Positions 28,254 through 36,628 of a stretch of DNA of 64,000 nucleotides are shown one piece after another; positions within the stretch are counted from its first letter, which is position 1, and every line of letters begins with the position of its first letter. Origin of the DNA: Bacilli bacterium (GTDB taxonomy: Bacteria > Bacillota_I > Bacilli_A > RFN20 > CAG-288). The position numbers and the translations under genes were made by a program. The notes below the pieces were generated by a model, which saw nothing but the letters and a program-made list of their open reading frames with translations, was not told the origin of the DNA and ran no database searches. The stretch is from NCBI GenBank assembly GCA_022652945.1, contig JALCRV010000002.1, positions 62,001 through 126,000 on the forward strand, written 5' to 3'.

Positions 28254-29996
28254 TTGATGAGAAGGAAGAAAATAACCAGCAAGGAAGCTTATAGCTGCTT
28301 AGCTGGTTCCAGTGTTTTCAAAGGCTTAGATAAAGCCTTAATCAAAGGGAATCAAATCGTCTTAGAAAAAAACGATAATGATTATTTTGACTTGGATGCT
28401 TATTTTAATTGGTTTAAGAAGAGAATTGATTTAAAGGTCAGCGAAGAAGATTTCGTTTCCTTTATTTTCTTCGTTTATCTCTGCTTCAAAAATGCCAAGT
28501 ACGATCTGAATGATTATTCCTTAAAAGCCAATGTTCAGATCCGCATCGCTGATTTAGTAAAAAAATATTCCGATGCCTACGATCCAACTAGCGGGGCTTA
28601 TCTTTTAACCGACGAGCAAAAGATTCAAAACATCGAGAGCTGTTATGAAGATATTAAACGCTATAAAGATAATGAAGCGTTACCTTTGGAGCAGAGAAAT
28701 CTGAAAAACGAAGAAAAGATGTTCCTTCTACGTCAACTTTCTGAACGCGGTGTTCTGACTTTAGAAGAAAGGGATGCCTTTGAAAAGATGCTTGTCTCCT
28801 TAGCTGCTCAGGATTCTCCTTGGGCCTGTCTTTTCTACGCCAGCTACCTTTATGGAGAAGGGGTCGATGAAGATACGGGAATCATCAGAAATTACGCTAA
28901 AAGCCTTACGTATTATTTAAAAGCCGGGAGGCTAGGTGATTATCAAGGTTATATGCTGGCGGGCTACATTTATTACTATAACCGGTTGAACGATCCTGCT
29001 GGTCCTGATTATCCTTCCGCTTTTCGTTGCTTTTCTTTTGGAGCCGAGCATAATGACCTAGAGGCTTTTTATAAGCTTTCCGATATGTATTATCACGGAT
29101 ATTTTGTTGAGAAAAATATTCTTGAGGCCACCTTCCTTTTAAAGTCTCATTATTACGATGCCTTATCTAACGCCTACTGGAAAGGCGATTACTATTTTAT
29201 CGGTCCGTTCGCGTTACGCCTGGGGAAAATCATGGAAGATAACGGTCTTGAAAAAGACAGGCAAATCATCCTGGCTTTTTATCTTTTAGCTGAATACTCC
29301 TACCAGCTGAGGCTGAAAAAGAATAACTTCTTCGGCGACCGAGAAGTCCTTTCTAGACTTAAAGAAGACATTAAGCGGATGGATCAGAAACTCTTGCTAG
29401 AGCCGGTTCCTTTCGCTTTGCCTTATGAATTATCAGAAGATGAGATTATCCTCGGCTTTGACAGTATGTTCTCTTTCCCGCCGACTAATGAACGTGGTCT
29501 TTTAAAAGGCCTAAAAGGTTCGAATAAACTTACTTTGACTTTATATCAAAATGAAGAAGGAGCCTTCCCGTATCCGTTGATCAAAGCCAATAAAGTCCTC
29601 CTCTTTACGAATATCCGTCTCCTGATGGTCCTCGATAAGCCTTTGGAGGAAGACGTAAATGAAAGATTGGGCGAAAGAGCCTTATCAGCTATCGCCTTCT
29701 ATCCACATCTAGGAATGACAATTAAAGAAGGGACTTATCAATTAGAAAGCCTGACGATCCTCGGCTTTTCCTTAAGTCAGGATCCGATCAGAGAAGTAGG
29801 CTCCTTAGTAAAGTTAATCAAAGACAAAGCTAACGTCGTAAAAGGCAGCCTCGGTCAGATCAAAGAAATCGAGGAAAGCGGCAACGAGTTCCTCGTGGAG
29901 TTTTATTCCTCCTCCGGCCAAGTCCTGAATTTACTGAAGGTGGCGACTGATGAAGTCAGTTTCCTCCGTTCGAAAAAAGGCGAAGTAAAGATTTAA
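28254..29996 (+). CDS. Sel1-repeat-containing protein with uncharacterised C-terminal domain
   Basis: SLR-like units 'SPWACLFYASYLYGEGVDEDTGIIRNYAKSLTYYLKAGRLGDYQGYMLAGYIYYYN...YPSAFRCFSFGAEHNDLEAFYKLSDMYYHGYFVEKNILEA'. Confidence 0.7.
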   Translation: MMRRKKITSKEAYSCLAGSSVFKGLDKALIKGNQIVLEKNDNDYFDLDAYFNWFKKRIDLKVSEEDFVSFIFFVYLCFKNAKYDLNDYSLKANVQIRIADLVKKYSDAYDPTSGAYLLTDEQKIQNIESCYEDIKRYKDNEALPLEQRNLKNEEKMFLLRQLSERGVLTLEERDAFEKMLVSLAAQDSPWACLFYASYLYGEGVDEDTGIIRNYAKSLTYYLKAGRLGDYQGYMLAGYIYYYNRLNDPAGPDYPSAFRCFSFGAEHNDLEAFYKLSDMYYHGYFVEKNILEATFLLKSHYYDALSNAYWKGDYYFIGPFALRLGKIMEDNGLEKDRQIILAFYLLAEYSYQLRLKKNNFFGDREVLSRLKEDIKRMDQKLLLEPVPFALPYELSEDEIILGFDSMFSFPPTNERGLLKGLKGSNKLTLTLYQNEEGAFPYPLIKANKVLLFTNIRLLMVLDKPLEEDVNERLGERALSAIAFYPHLGMTIKEGTYQLESLTILGFSLSQDPIREVGSLVKLIKDKANVVKGSLGQIKEIEESGNEFLVEFYSSSGQVLNLLKVATDEVSFLRSKKGEVKI

Positions 29997-30000
29997 TTAA

Positions 30001-30036
30001 AAAAGCGGAAAGCCAGTTAAACGACTTTCCGCTTTT
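30001..30036. terminator. Bidirectional terminator
   Basis: AAAAGCGGAAAG / CTTTCCGCTTTT, perfect 12-bp stem between convergent genes. Confidence 0.8.
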
Positions 30037-30039
30037 CAG

Positions 30040-31818
30040 TTAGTCTTGGGCAGCAGGTTTAGGAAGAGGAGAGGAGAATTCCGAGGAGGAGCCATCGGGT
30101 TTGATATCGGCGGCAATCGGGTTATCGATATCGATGACCGAAGGAAGAATCAAAGGATTCTTGCCGGTCTGGCGAATCATTTCATCCGACATCGTTCTCA
30201 TCATCTTCTGCATGGAAGCGACTACGTTGGGCTTGATCTGAGCGACGAGCTCATTAAGGGCATTGTTGAAAATCTGATTGACAGATTTCACCGTGGATTC
30301 TGAATCGCGGAGGAAAACGAAACCTTTCATTTCCACGACCGGCTTGGTGATGAGCTGATGGAGCTTAGAAGAGAAAGTGGCTCCGAGGACGATCACGCCG
30401 CCTTCCGACATCTGGGTCCTTTCATCGATGATGTTCGAACGGACATCTCCGACTCCTAAGCCATCGATGAAGACATTGCCAGGATAGAACTGGTTGGTGA
30501 CAGGTAACACGGCGTTACCGGCAGCATCGAAAGACAAAGCCATGCCGTTATCAAGAAGGAAAATCTTATCGGGTGTATATCCGATGGTCCCGGCGACTTT
30601 GGCGTTCGCCATCATCAGACGGAACTCACCTTCGACCGGCATATAGTACTTCGGACGGAAAATCGAAATCAGCATCTTCAGATCCTCTTCCTGCGCGTGC
30701 ATAGAAGAAAGGTCTTTGCGGGAGAGAATCAACATCTTGGCTCCGGTGGTGTACAAAGCATCGACCGCTTCGACCGCCTTGGTTTCGGTTGAAGGAACAG
30801 AAGGGCAGGCGAGAACGATGGCATCGTTCTTATCGATCTGGAAAGTCTTTTCTTTGTTCTCATGATGCCCGAGATCTTCCAGATAATCGTAAAGCTCTTC
30901 ACCTGAGCCGGTGATAAGGACGATTAAATCGGAGGGGGCGTATTGAGGGATATCCTCGATAGCGCATTGGTTGGCCCGCGGGATCATCAGATCGCCATTA
31001 GCGATAAACTGAGGCAGGACATCGATAAAATGCGGATTAGCGATGACTAGACGTTTATGGTTCTTAATGGCGAGAGCGATGATTTCGGAAATGATATACA
31101 TGTTCTGCGTATAGCAGGCGATGATGACTCTTCTATTGCCTTCTTCAATCAGGGACTTAATATGCGGAGTGATCTTATGAGTCGGAGAGACGATCCCGGG
31201 CTTATCAGCTCCGGAAGACTCCGCTAACATCAGAAGGGTCTTATGTTCATCAGCGATTTTGGCAATCTTTGAAAGATCGAAGGTGAAATGGCCTTGGATG
31301 CCGAAATCGGAAATGTAGTTGCCGGTATAGACGATTGAGCCCGCCTGGGTCTCGACGGAGAAGCCGAAGGATTCCATGACGGTGTGGGTCGTTCCAAAGA
31401 AATGGAACGGGTAGCCGGAAATCAGGACATCATCGGAAGGTTTGATGATATGGAAATTAAAAAGGTTCGGATATTTCTTTCCGAAGTCCGCCATGATGAA
31501 AATCTTCGCTGTCATGGTCGTATAGACCGGGACGTTGGCGATCTTTAAAAGATAAGGCAGAGCTCCGTATTCATCATCGTGTCCGTGGGAAATGATGATA
31601 GCCTTGATCTTCGAGGCATGCTCTTTAAGGTAGGACATATCCGGGATGATGACATCGATACCCGGGTTAGTGAGATCGGGGTATTTGGATCCGGCTTCGA
31701 TGACGAAAATCGAGTCGATCGTTTCGATGCAGTACATGTTCTTGCCGTTTTCATCTAGCCCACCCAAGGCAAAAACTTTAACGCACGGCTCGTTGTTCGT
31801 ATTGAATTTTGACAACAT
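30040..31818 (-). CDS. RNase J-family protein with degenerate metallo-beta-lactamase active site (RNase J2-like)
   Basis: 'KVFALGGLDENGKNMYCIE', 'ISHGHDDEYGALPYLL', 'IVYTGNYISDFG', 'PVEGEFRLM' align with RNase J blocks, but several ligand residues are replaced. Confidence 0.87.
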   Translation of the reverse strand: MLSKFNTNNEPCVKVFALGGLDENGKNMYCIETIDSIFVIEAGSKYPDLTNPGIDVIIPDMSYLKEHASKIKAIIISHGHDDEYGALPYLLKIANVPVYTTMTAKIFIMADFGKKYPNLFNFHIIKPSDDVLISGYPFHFFGTTHTVMESFGFSVETQAGSIVYTGNYISDFGIQGHFTFDLSKIAKIADEHKTLLMLAESSGADKPGIVSPTHKITPHIKSLIEEGNRRVIIACYTQNMYIISEIIALAIKNHKRLVIANPHFIDVLPQFIANGDLMIPRANQCAIEDIPQYAPSDLIVLITGSGEELYDYLEDLGHHENKEKTFQIDKNDAIVLACPSVPSTETKAVEAVDALYTTGAKMLILSRKDLSSMHAQEEDLKMLISIFRPKYYMPVEGEFRLMMANAKVAGTIGYTPDKIFLLDNGMALSFDAAGNAVLPVTNQFYPGNVFIDGLGVGDVRSNIIDERTQMSEGGVIVLGATFSSKLHQLITKPVVEMKGFVFLRDSESTVKSVNQIFNNALNELVAQIKPNVVASMQKMMRTMSDEMIRQTGKNPLILPSVIDIDNPIAADIKPDGSSSEFSSPLPKPAAQD

Positions 31819-31879
31819 TTTTAAAACTCCTTTTTATATAAAGAAAAGAAAAACCTAGATGATAGAGAAAGAAGAGGAA

Positions 31880-32770
31880 CTAACGTTCCGTCGCCCAGAA
31901 GAACAGGGAAATCGTGTTGGGACCGGCGTGAGCGCCGATGACCGGACCTAAATCGAGATAATAGACCTTCGGGACATTGAAGTCCTGCTGAAGTTTCTCG
32001 CCTAACCACTTGGCGGTAACTATATCATCGCCGTGAATGATCATGATGATATTCTTATCCGGATCGATGGCGGTATCTTTGAAGTGCTGATAGATATCCA
32101 TCAGGGCTTGCTTACGACCGCGGACCGTATCGACCGGAACTAGACGTCCGAGGTTATCCATATGTAAGACCGGCTTCAACTTAAAAAGGTTGCCTAAGAA
32201 GGCTTTGGTGGCGGAAAGACGACCGCCTCTTTTCAAAGTGTTCAGATCATCGACGGTAAACCAGTGGGCCATATGGAAGATATGGGTTTCAACCCAGATC
32301 TTATTTTCCTCCAAAGTCATTCCTTTCAAACGGTTAAGACCAGCTTGGAAGACGATGAAACCTTGACCACCGGAAGCACCTAAAGTATCGATGCAGTACA
32401 TTTTCCGCTCCGGATAGGATTCTTTTAAATAGTCTCTAGCGGTGCAAGCGGAATTAAAAGTACCGGATAAGGCAGAAGAGAAAGAAATCATCAAGATATC
32501 GTAGCCTTCCTTCATGAAAGGATCGATAGCTTCTAGGAATTGAGCCGGAGAAGCTTGGGAAGTCTTGATTACCTTGCCTTCTCTCATCAAATCGAAGAAG
32601 TCATGGCAGGTGATTTCTCTTTGATCATAATAATTCAGATAAGTCTTTCCGTCGATGACAAAAGACAAAGGGACTTCATGGATATCCGCTTCCTTCACCA
32701 TATCCGGCATTAAGTCTGCGGAAGAATCAGTGAAGATAACATATTTATTCTCAGCCATTTTTCTTATCAA
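31880..32770 (-). CDS. DegV family fatty-acid-binding protein (FakB-like)
   Basis: 'YVIFTDSSADLMPDM', 'KTSQASPAQFLEAIDPFMKEGYDILMISFSSALSGTFNSA', 'HMAHWFTVDDLNTLKRGGRLS', 'GPVIGAHAGPNTISLFF'. The start may be 4 codons further in. Confidence 0.93.
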   Translation of the reverse strand: MIRKMAENKYVIFTDSSADLMPDMVKEADIHEVPLSFVIDGKTYLNYYDQREITCHDFFDLMREGKVIKTSQASPAQFLEAIDPFMKEGYDILMISFSSALSGTFNSACTARDYLKESYPERKMYCIDTLGASGGQGFIVFQAGLNRLKGMTLEENKIWVETHIFHMAHWFTVDDLNTLKRGGRLSATKAFLGNLFKLKPVLHMDNLGRLVPVDTVRGRKQALMDIYQHFKDTAIDPDKNIIMIIHGDDIVTAKWLGEKLQQDFNVPKVYYLDLGPVIGAHAGPNTISLFFWATER

Positions 32771-33025
32771 AACTCCTAGTTGATATCAAAAAAACTTCTT
32801 TGGATTTCTCATATAGATTATATAATAAAAAACTTCTAGTTTGTATAGCAAGAGATTTGAAAAAAATCAAAGCGCTTTTATGGAAATATCAATAAATAAC
32901 TACTGCTTTTTACCCTCGGGTAAAATTCGCCTTCGTAATTTTAAGGATTATACGATAAGTTAAAGAAAAACATTTCCTAATGACTTAGATTATAATTATC
33001 TAGGACACTTAATGAGGTAAGAGAT

Positions 33026-33622
33026 ATGGATAAGAAAGAAGTTGTGATTGCTACCACCAATCAAGGAAAGTTGAAAGAGTTTAAAAGGATGCTTGAGCCT
33101 TTGGGCTTTAAAGTCTCTTCTTTAGCGGATGAGAAAGTTGAAATTGATGTCGAAGAGACGGGCAAGACCTTTGAAGAAAACTCCTTAATCAAAGCCTGCT
33201 GCATCCATGCTAAACTGCCGAATAAGATCATTATTGCCGATGATTCCGGGTTAGAAGTCCATGCTTTAGGTGGCTTTCCTGGGATTTATTCTGCCCGTTT
33301 TATGGAAGGACAGCCTTATCCTTTAAAAAGACAAGCTATCATCGATAGACTTAAGGACAAAGAAGATCGAAGCGCTAATTTCACTTCGGCTATTTCCTTA
33401 ATCGGCTTTGATGAAGAAGAACATGTCTTTGTCGGGAAGACTTTCGGCTTTATCGCTAATGAGTCATCCGGAGACAGTGGTTTCGGTTACGATCCAATCT
33501 TCTTCTCACCGGATTTACAAAAGACTTTCGGTCAAGCCAGCCCTGAAGAAAAAGACTCCGTCTCTCATCGAGGCCGAGCCTTGAAACAATTAGAAGAATA
33601 TATTAAAGCGCATCTAGACTAA
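33026..33622 (+). CDS. XTP/dITP diphosphatase (RdgB/HAM1 family)
   Basis: 'VIATTNQGKLKEFKRML', 'IIADDSGLEVHALGGFPGIYSARF', 'GFGYDPIFF', 'SHRGRALKQL'. Confidence 0.94.
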   Translation: MDKKEVVIATTNQGKLKEFKRMLEPLGFKVSSLADEKVEIDVEETGKTFEENSLIKACCIHAKLPNKIIIADDSGLEVHALGGFPGIYSARFMEGQPYPLKRQAIIDRLKDKEDRSANFTSAISLIGFDEEEHVFVGKTFGFIANESSGDSGFGYDPIFFSPDLQKTFGQASPEEKDSVSHRGRALKQLEEYIKAHLD

Positions 33623-34909
33623 ACCGACTCTTTTATAGATAACTTCGACATTTCTTAAGAAATATTCATCCTCGAACAAGTCTTGGAACTCTTTTTCATT
33701 AAAGGTTTTTTTGATCTCCGGCAGAGAACTAAGGCATTCCTTAAAATCCGCTAATCCTTGAGCGGCTTTAATAGCGTAAGGCTGAATAAGATCATACGCT
33801 TGCTCTCTGACCCAGCCTTTTTCCACCATGGCGGTCAAGACTCTTTGGGCAAAGACGCCGTTTCTAGTAAGTTTGATGTTCTCTTTCATCTTGGAAGGGA
33901 AGACTCCCAGATTATCGATGACATTAGTCATTCTCTTAATCATATACTCACTTAATTCAATCTCATCGATTAAAGCGGTCCGCTCGACTGAAGAGTGAGA
34001 AATATCCCTTTCGTGATAGAGGGCATTATCCTCCAAAATCGGAATCAAATAACCCCTTAAAACCCGAGCGCAACCGACAATATTCTCGCTGGAAACCGGG
34101 TTTTTCTTCTGCGGCATGGCGGAGGAACCTTTTTGGCCTTTGGAAAACCCTTCAGCTACTTCGCCGATCTCAGTTTGACTTAAAAGGCGAATCTCCGTGG
34201 CGATTTTTTCTAATGTTGTACCGAGAATGGCCAAGACTGAAGCATAAAAAGCGTGGCGATCACGTTGGAGAACCTGAGTGGAAATCAAAGCGGAGGATAA
34301 ACCGAGCTCTTGACAGACATAATCCTGGACTTCCGGTTCAACATTGGCGAAATTACCCACAGCTCCGGAAATCTTTCCGCATTCAAGGTCTTTTCTAGCG
34401 AGAGAGAATCTTTCTTGGTCTCTTAAAAGCTCCGCATAATAAAGAGCCCACTTCAAGCCGAAGGAAGTGATTTCCGCATGCATCCCGTGAGTCCTTCCGA
34501 TGCATTCGGTTTCCTTATATTCCAAAGCCTTCTCTTTTACGGAAGCGATGAGGTTCTGCAAGTCCTTTTCGATGATATCATCAGCTTTCTTATATAGGGT
34601 AGCTAAAGCGGTATCGACGATATCGGTAGAAGTCAGACCGAAATGGAACCAGCGTTTTTCTTCACCGAGGTTTTCATCGATCTGCCGAGTGAAAGCTACG
34701 ACATCGTGCTTGGTGATGGCTTCTAGCCTTTGGATTTCCTTCACATCGACTTTAGCTTTCTTTTTGATTTTCTCGACATCATCATCCGGCACTTTTCCGA
34801 CTTTGGCCCAACCTTCCAAAGCTTTTATTTCCACGTTAAGGTAAGCCTCAAAGCGGCTTTGGTCGGAGAAGATTTCTTCCAGCTCTTTCGAGCAATACCG
34901 TTCGATCAT
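33614..34909 (-). CDS. purB: Adenylosuccinate lyase
   Basis: 'MIERYCSKELEEIFSDQSRFEAYL', 'GLTSTDIVDTA', 'GRTHGMHAEITSFG', 'GSSAMPQKKNP'. Confidence 0.95.
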   Translation of the reverse strand: MIERYCSKELEEIFSDQSRFEAYLNVEIKALEGWAKVGKVPDDDVEKIKKKAKVDVKEIQRLEAITKHDVVAFTRQIDENLGEEKRWFHFGLTSTDIVDTALATLYKKADDIIEKDLQNLIASVKEKALEYKETECIGRTHGMHAEITSFGLKWALYYAELLRDQERFSLARKDLECGKISGAVGNFANVEPEVQDYVCQELGLSSALISTQVLQRDRHAFYASVLAILGTTLEKIATEIRLLSQTEIGEVAEGFSKGQKGSSAMPQKKNPVSSENIVGCARVLRGYLIPILEDNALYHERDISHSSVERTALIDEIELSEYMIKRMTNVIDNLGVFPSKMKENIKLTRNGVFAQRVLTAMVEKGWVREQAYDLIQPYAIKAAQGLADFKECLSSLPEIKKTFNEKEFQDLFEDEYFLRNVEVIYKRVGLV

Positions 34910-34925
34910 ACTTACCTCCTGATTT

Positions 34926-36206
34926 TTAGAATATATCTTTCCGGATAATCGTCTGATCCTTATCCGGACCTACGGAAATCAAAACAACCTGCGTATTGGT
35001 CAGCTCTTCCACACGCGAGATATAATTTCGGGCATTGAGCGGCAAATCAGCGTAATTTTTGATATTGGAGATATCTTCTTTCCAACTAGGCATCGTTTCA
35101 AAAACCGGCTTGACTCTTAAGTAAGCGGCTAAGGAAGAAGGCATATAATCGATCTTCTTCCCATCGAGAAGATAACCGGTGCAAATCTTTATCTCGTCGG
35201 TGCAAGAAAGAACATCTAACAGCATCAAGGCGATATATTTAACTCCTGAAATCATCTTCACATACTTAAGCTGAGCGGCATCGAGCCAACCGATACGGCG
35301 AGGTCTTTTGGTGACGGTTCCGTATTCGTGGCCTCTATCGCGGATGAGCTGAGCTAAATCAGATTGGATTTCCGAAGGGAAAGGACCTTCTCCGACTCGA
35401 GTCGTATAAGCTTTCATAATTCCAAGGACGTCTTTAACAGCTTCATTAGGAATCCCGCATTCCAGAGGAATCCCGCTCGCTAAAGGAGAAGAGGATGTGA
35501 CATAAGGATAAGTTCCATGATCTAAGCACAACATCGCTCCTTGGGCTCCTTCGAAAAGTACTTTCTTACCTTCCGCTAAAGCTTTATTCAAATAAGAGGA
35601 AGTGTCCGTAATCAAGGGAGCGATTTTCTCGCTCGCTTTCATCAGATAATCTAAAAGTTCTTCCTTGGTATAAGTCTTAAGACCGTACGAAGCGAGCTCT
35701 TTATTCTTCAAAGGAAGGATTTCATCTAATCTTTCCTTTAAATATTCCTTCTCTAAAAGATCTCCCATTCTGATATTCAATCTCGCCGCCTTATCCGCAT
35801 AGCAAGGCCCGATTCCTCTCCCGGTCGTGCCGATTTTTGACTTGGCTAGTACCAGTTCCGAAGCGTGATCAAGATCGATATGATAAGGCATTAAGACTTG
35901 GGCTCTAGAGGAGACCAAGAGATGATAAGAAGCGATGCCTTCTTTTTCTAAGCCTTCCAGTTCTTCGATAAAAGCGGAAGGATTTATGACGGTGCCATCA
36001 GCGAGGATATTAACAACCTCGGGGGAGAAAATCCCGGAAGGAATAAGACGTAAAGCAAACTTCTTCCCATGGTGGACGATGGTGTGACCCGCGTTATTTC
36101 CGCCTTGGCTTCTAACGACTACCTGAGCCTTCGAAGCATAAAAATCGGTGACTTTGCCTTTGCCTTCATCGCCCCACTGCATGCCTTGGATTGCTAGACT
36201 TGCCAT
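34926..36206 (-). CDS. purA: Adenylosuccinate synthetase
   Basis: 'GMQWGDEGKGKVTDFYA', 'VVRSQGGNNAGHTIVH', 'GTTGRGIGPCYADKAAR', 'FEGAQGAMLCLDHGTYPYVTSSSPLASG', 'TKRPRRIGWLD'. Confidence 0.96.
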   Translation of the reverse strand: MASLAIQGMQWGDEGKGKVTDFYASKAQVVVRSQGGNNAGHTIVHHGKKFALRLIPSGIFSPEVVNILADGTVINPSAFIEELEGLEKEGIASYHLLVSSRAQVLMPYHIDLDHASELVLAKSKIGTTGRGIGPCYADKAARLNIRMGDLLEKEYLKERLDEILPLKNKELASYGLKTYTKEELLDYLMKASEKIAPLITDTSSYLNKALAEGKKVLFEGAQGAMLCLDHGTYPYVTSSSPLASGIPLECGIPNEAVKDVLGIMKAYTTRVGEGPFPSEIQSDLAQLIRDRGHEYGTVTKRPRRIGWLDAAQLKYVKMISGVKYIALMLLDVLSCTDEIKICTGYLLDGKKIDYMPSSLAAYLRVKPVFETMPSWKEDISNIKNYADLPLNARNYISRVEELTNTQVVLISVGPDKDQTIIRKDIF

Positions 36207-36628
36207 GATAAAAGCCCCCTTATTGCTTTTTTACTCAGCTGGATTTTTCCTGTAAAGGGGTAATTCCCTTATTACTTACCTAGTTTATCATCACTATTTA
36301 GCTCCTTCAATCTGAATAGCTTCTGAAAGGGCTTTTAAAAACTGACTATGCTGAGAAAAAAAACTTATATAAGACTCCTTCAAAAGGGAAGAAAACGAAG
36401 AAAAATATTAAGCGAAATTTATCTTTTTGACTTATCGATCTTTTCAGCATCTGTTTTAAAGTTCATTTAAGGTTCTTTTTCCTTCATCTTGATATTAATT
36501 GCCTTTAAATTCTTAGACAAATAATCAGAAATGTAAAAAATCTACTTAAGTATTAAACTCGTTTTTTATTCCTGCTTTGTGCTAAGGTAATTAAGTTATA
36601 TAACATATATAGATATAAACGTAAAAAG

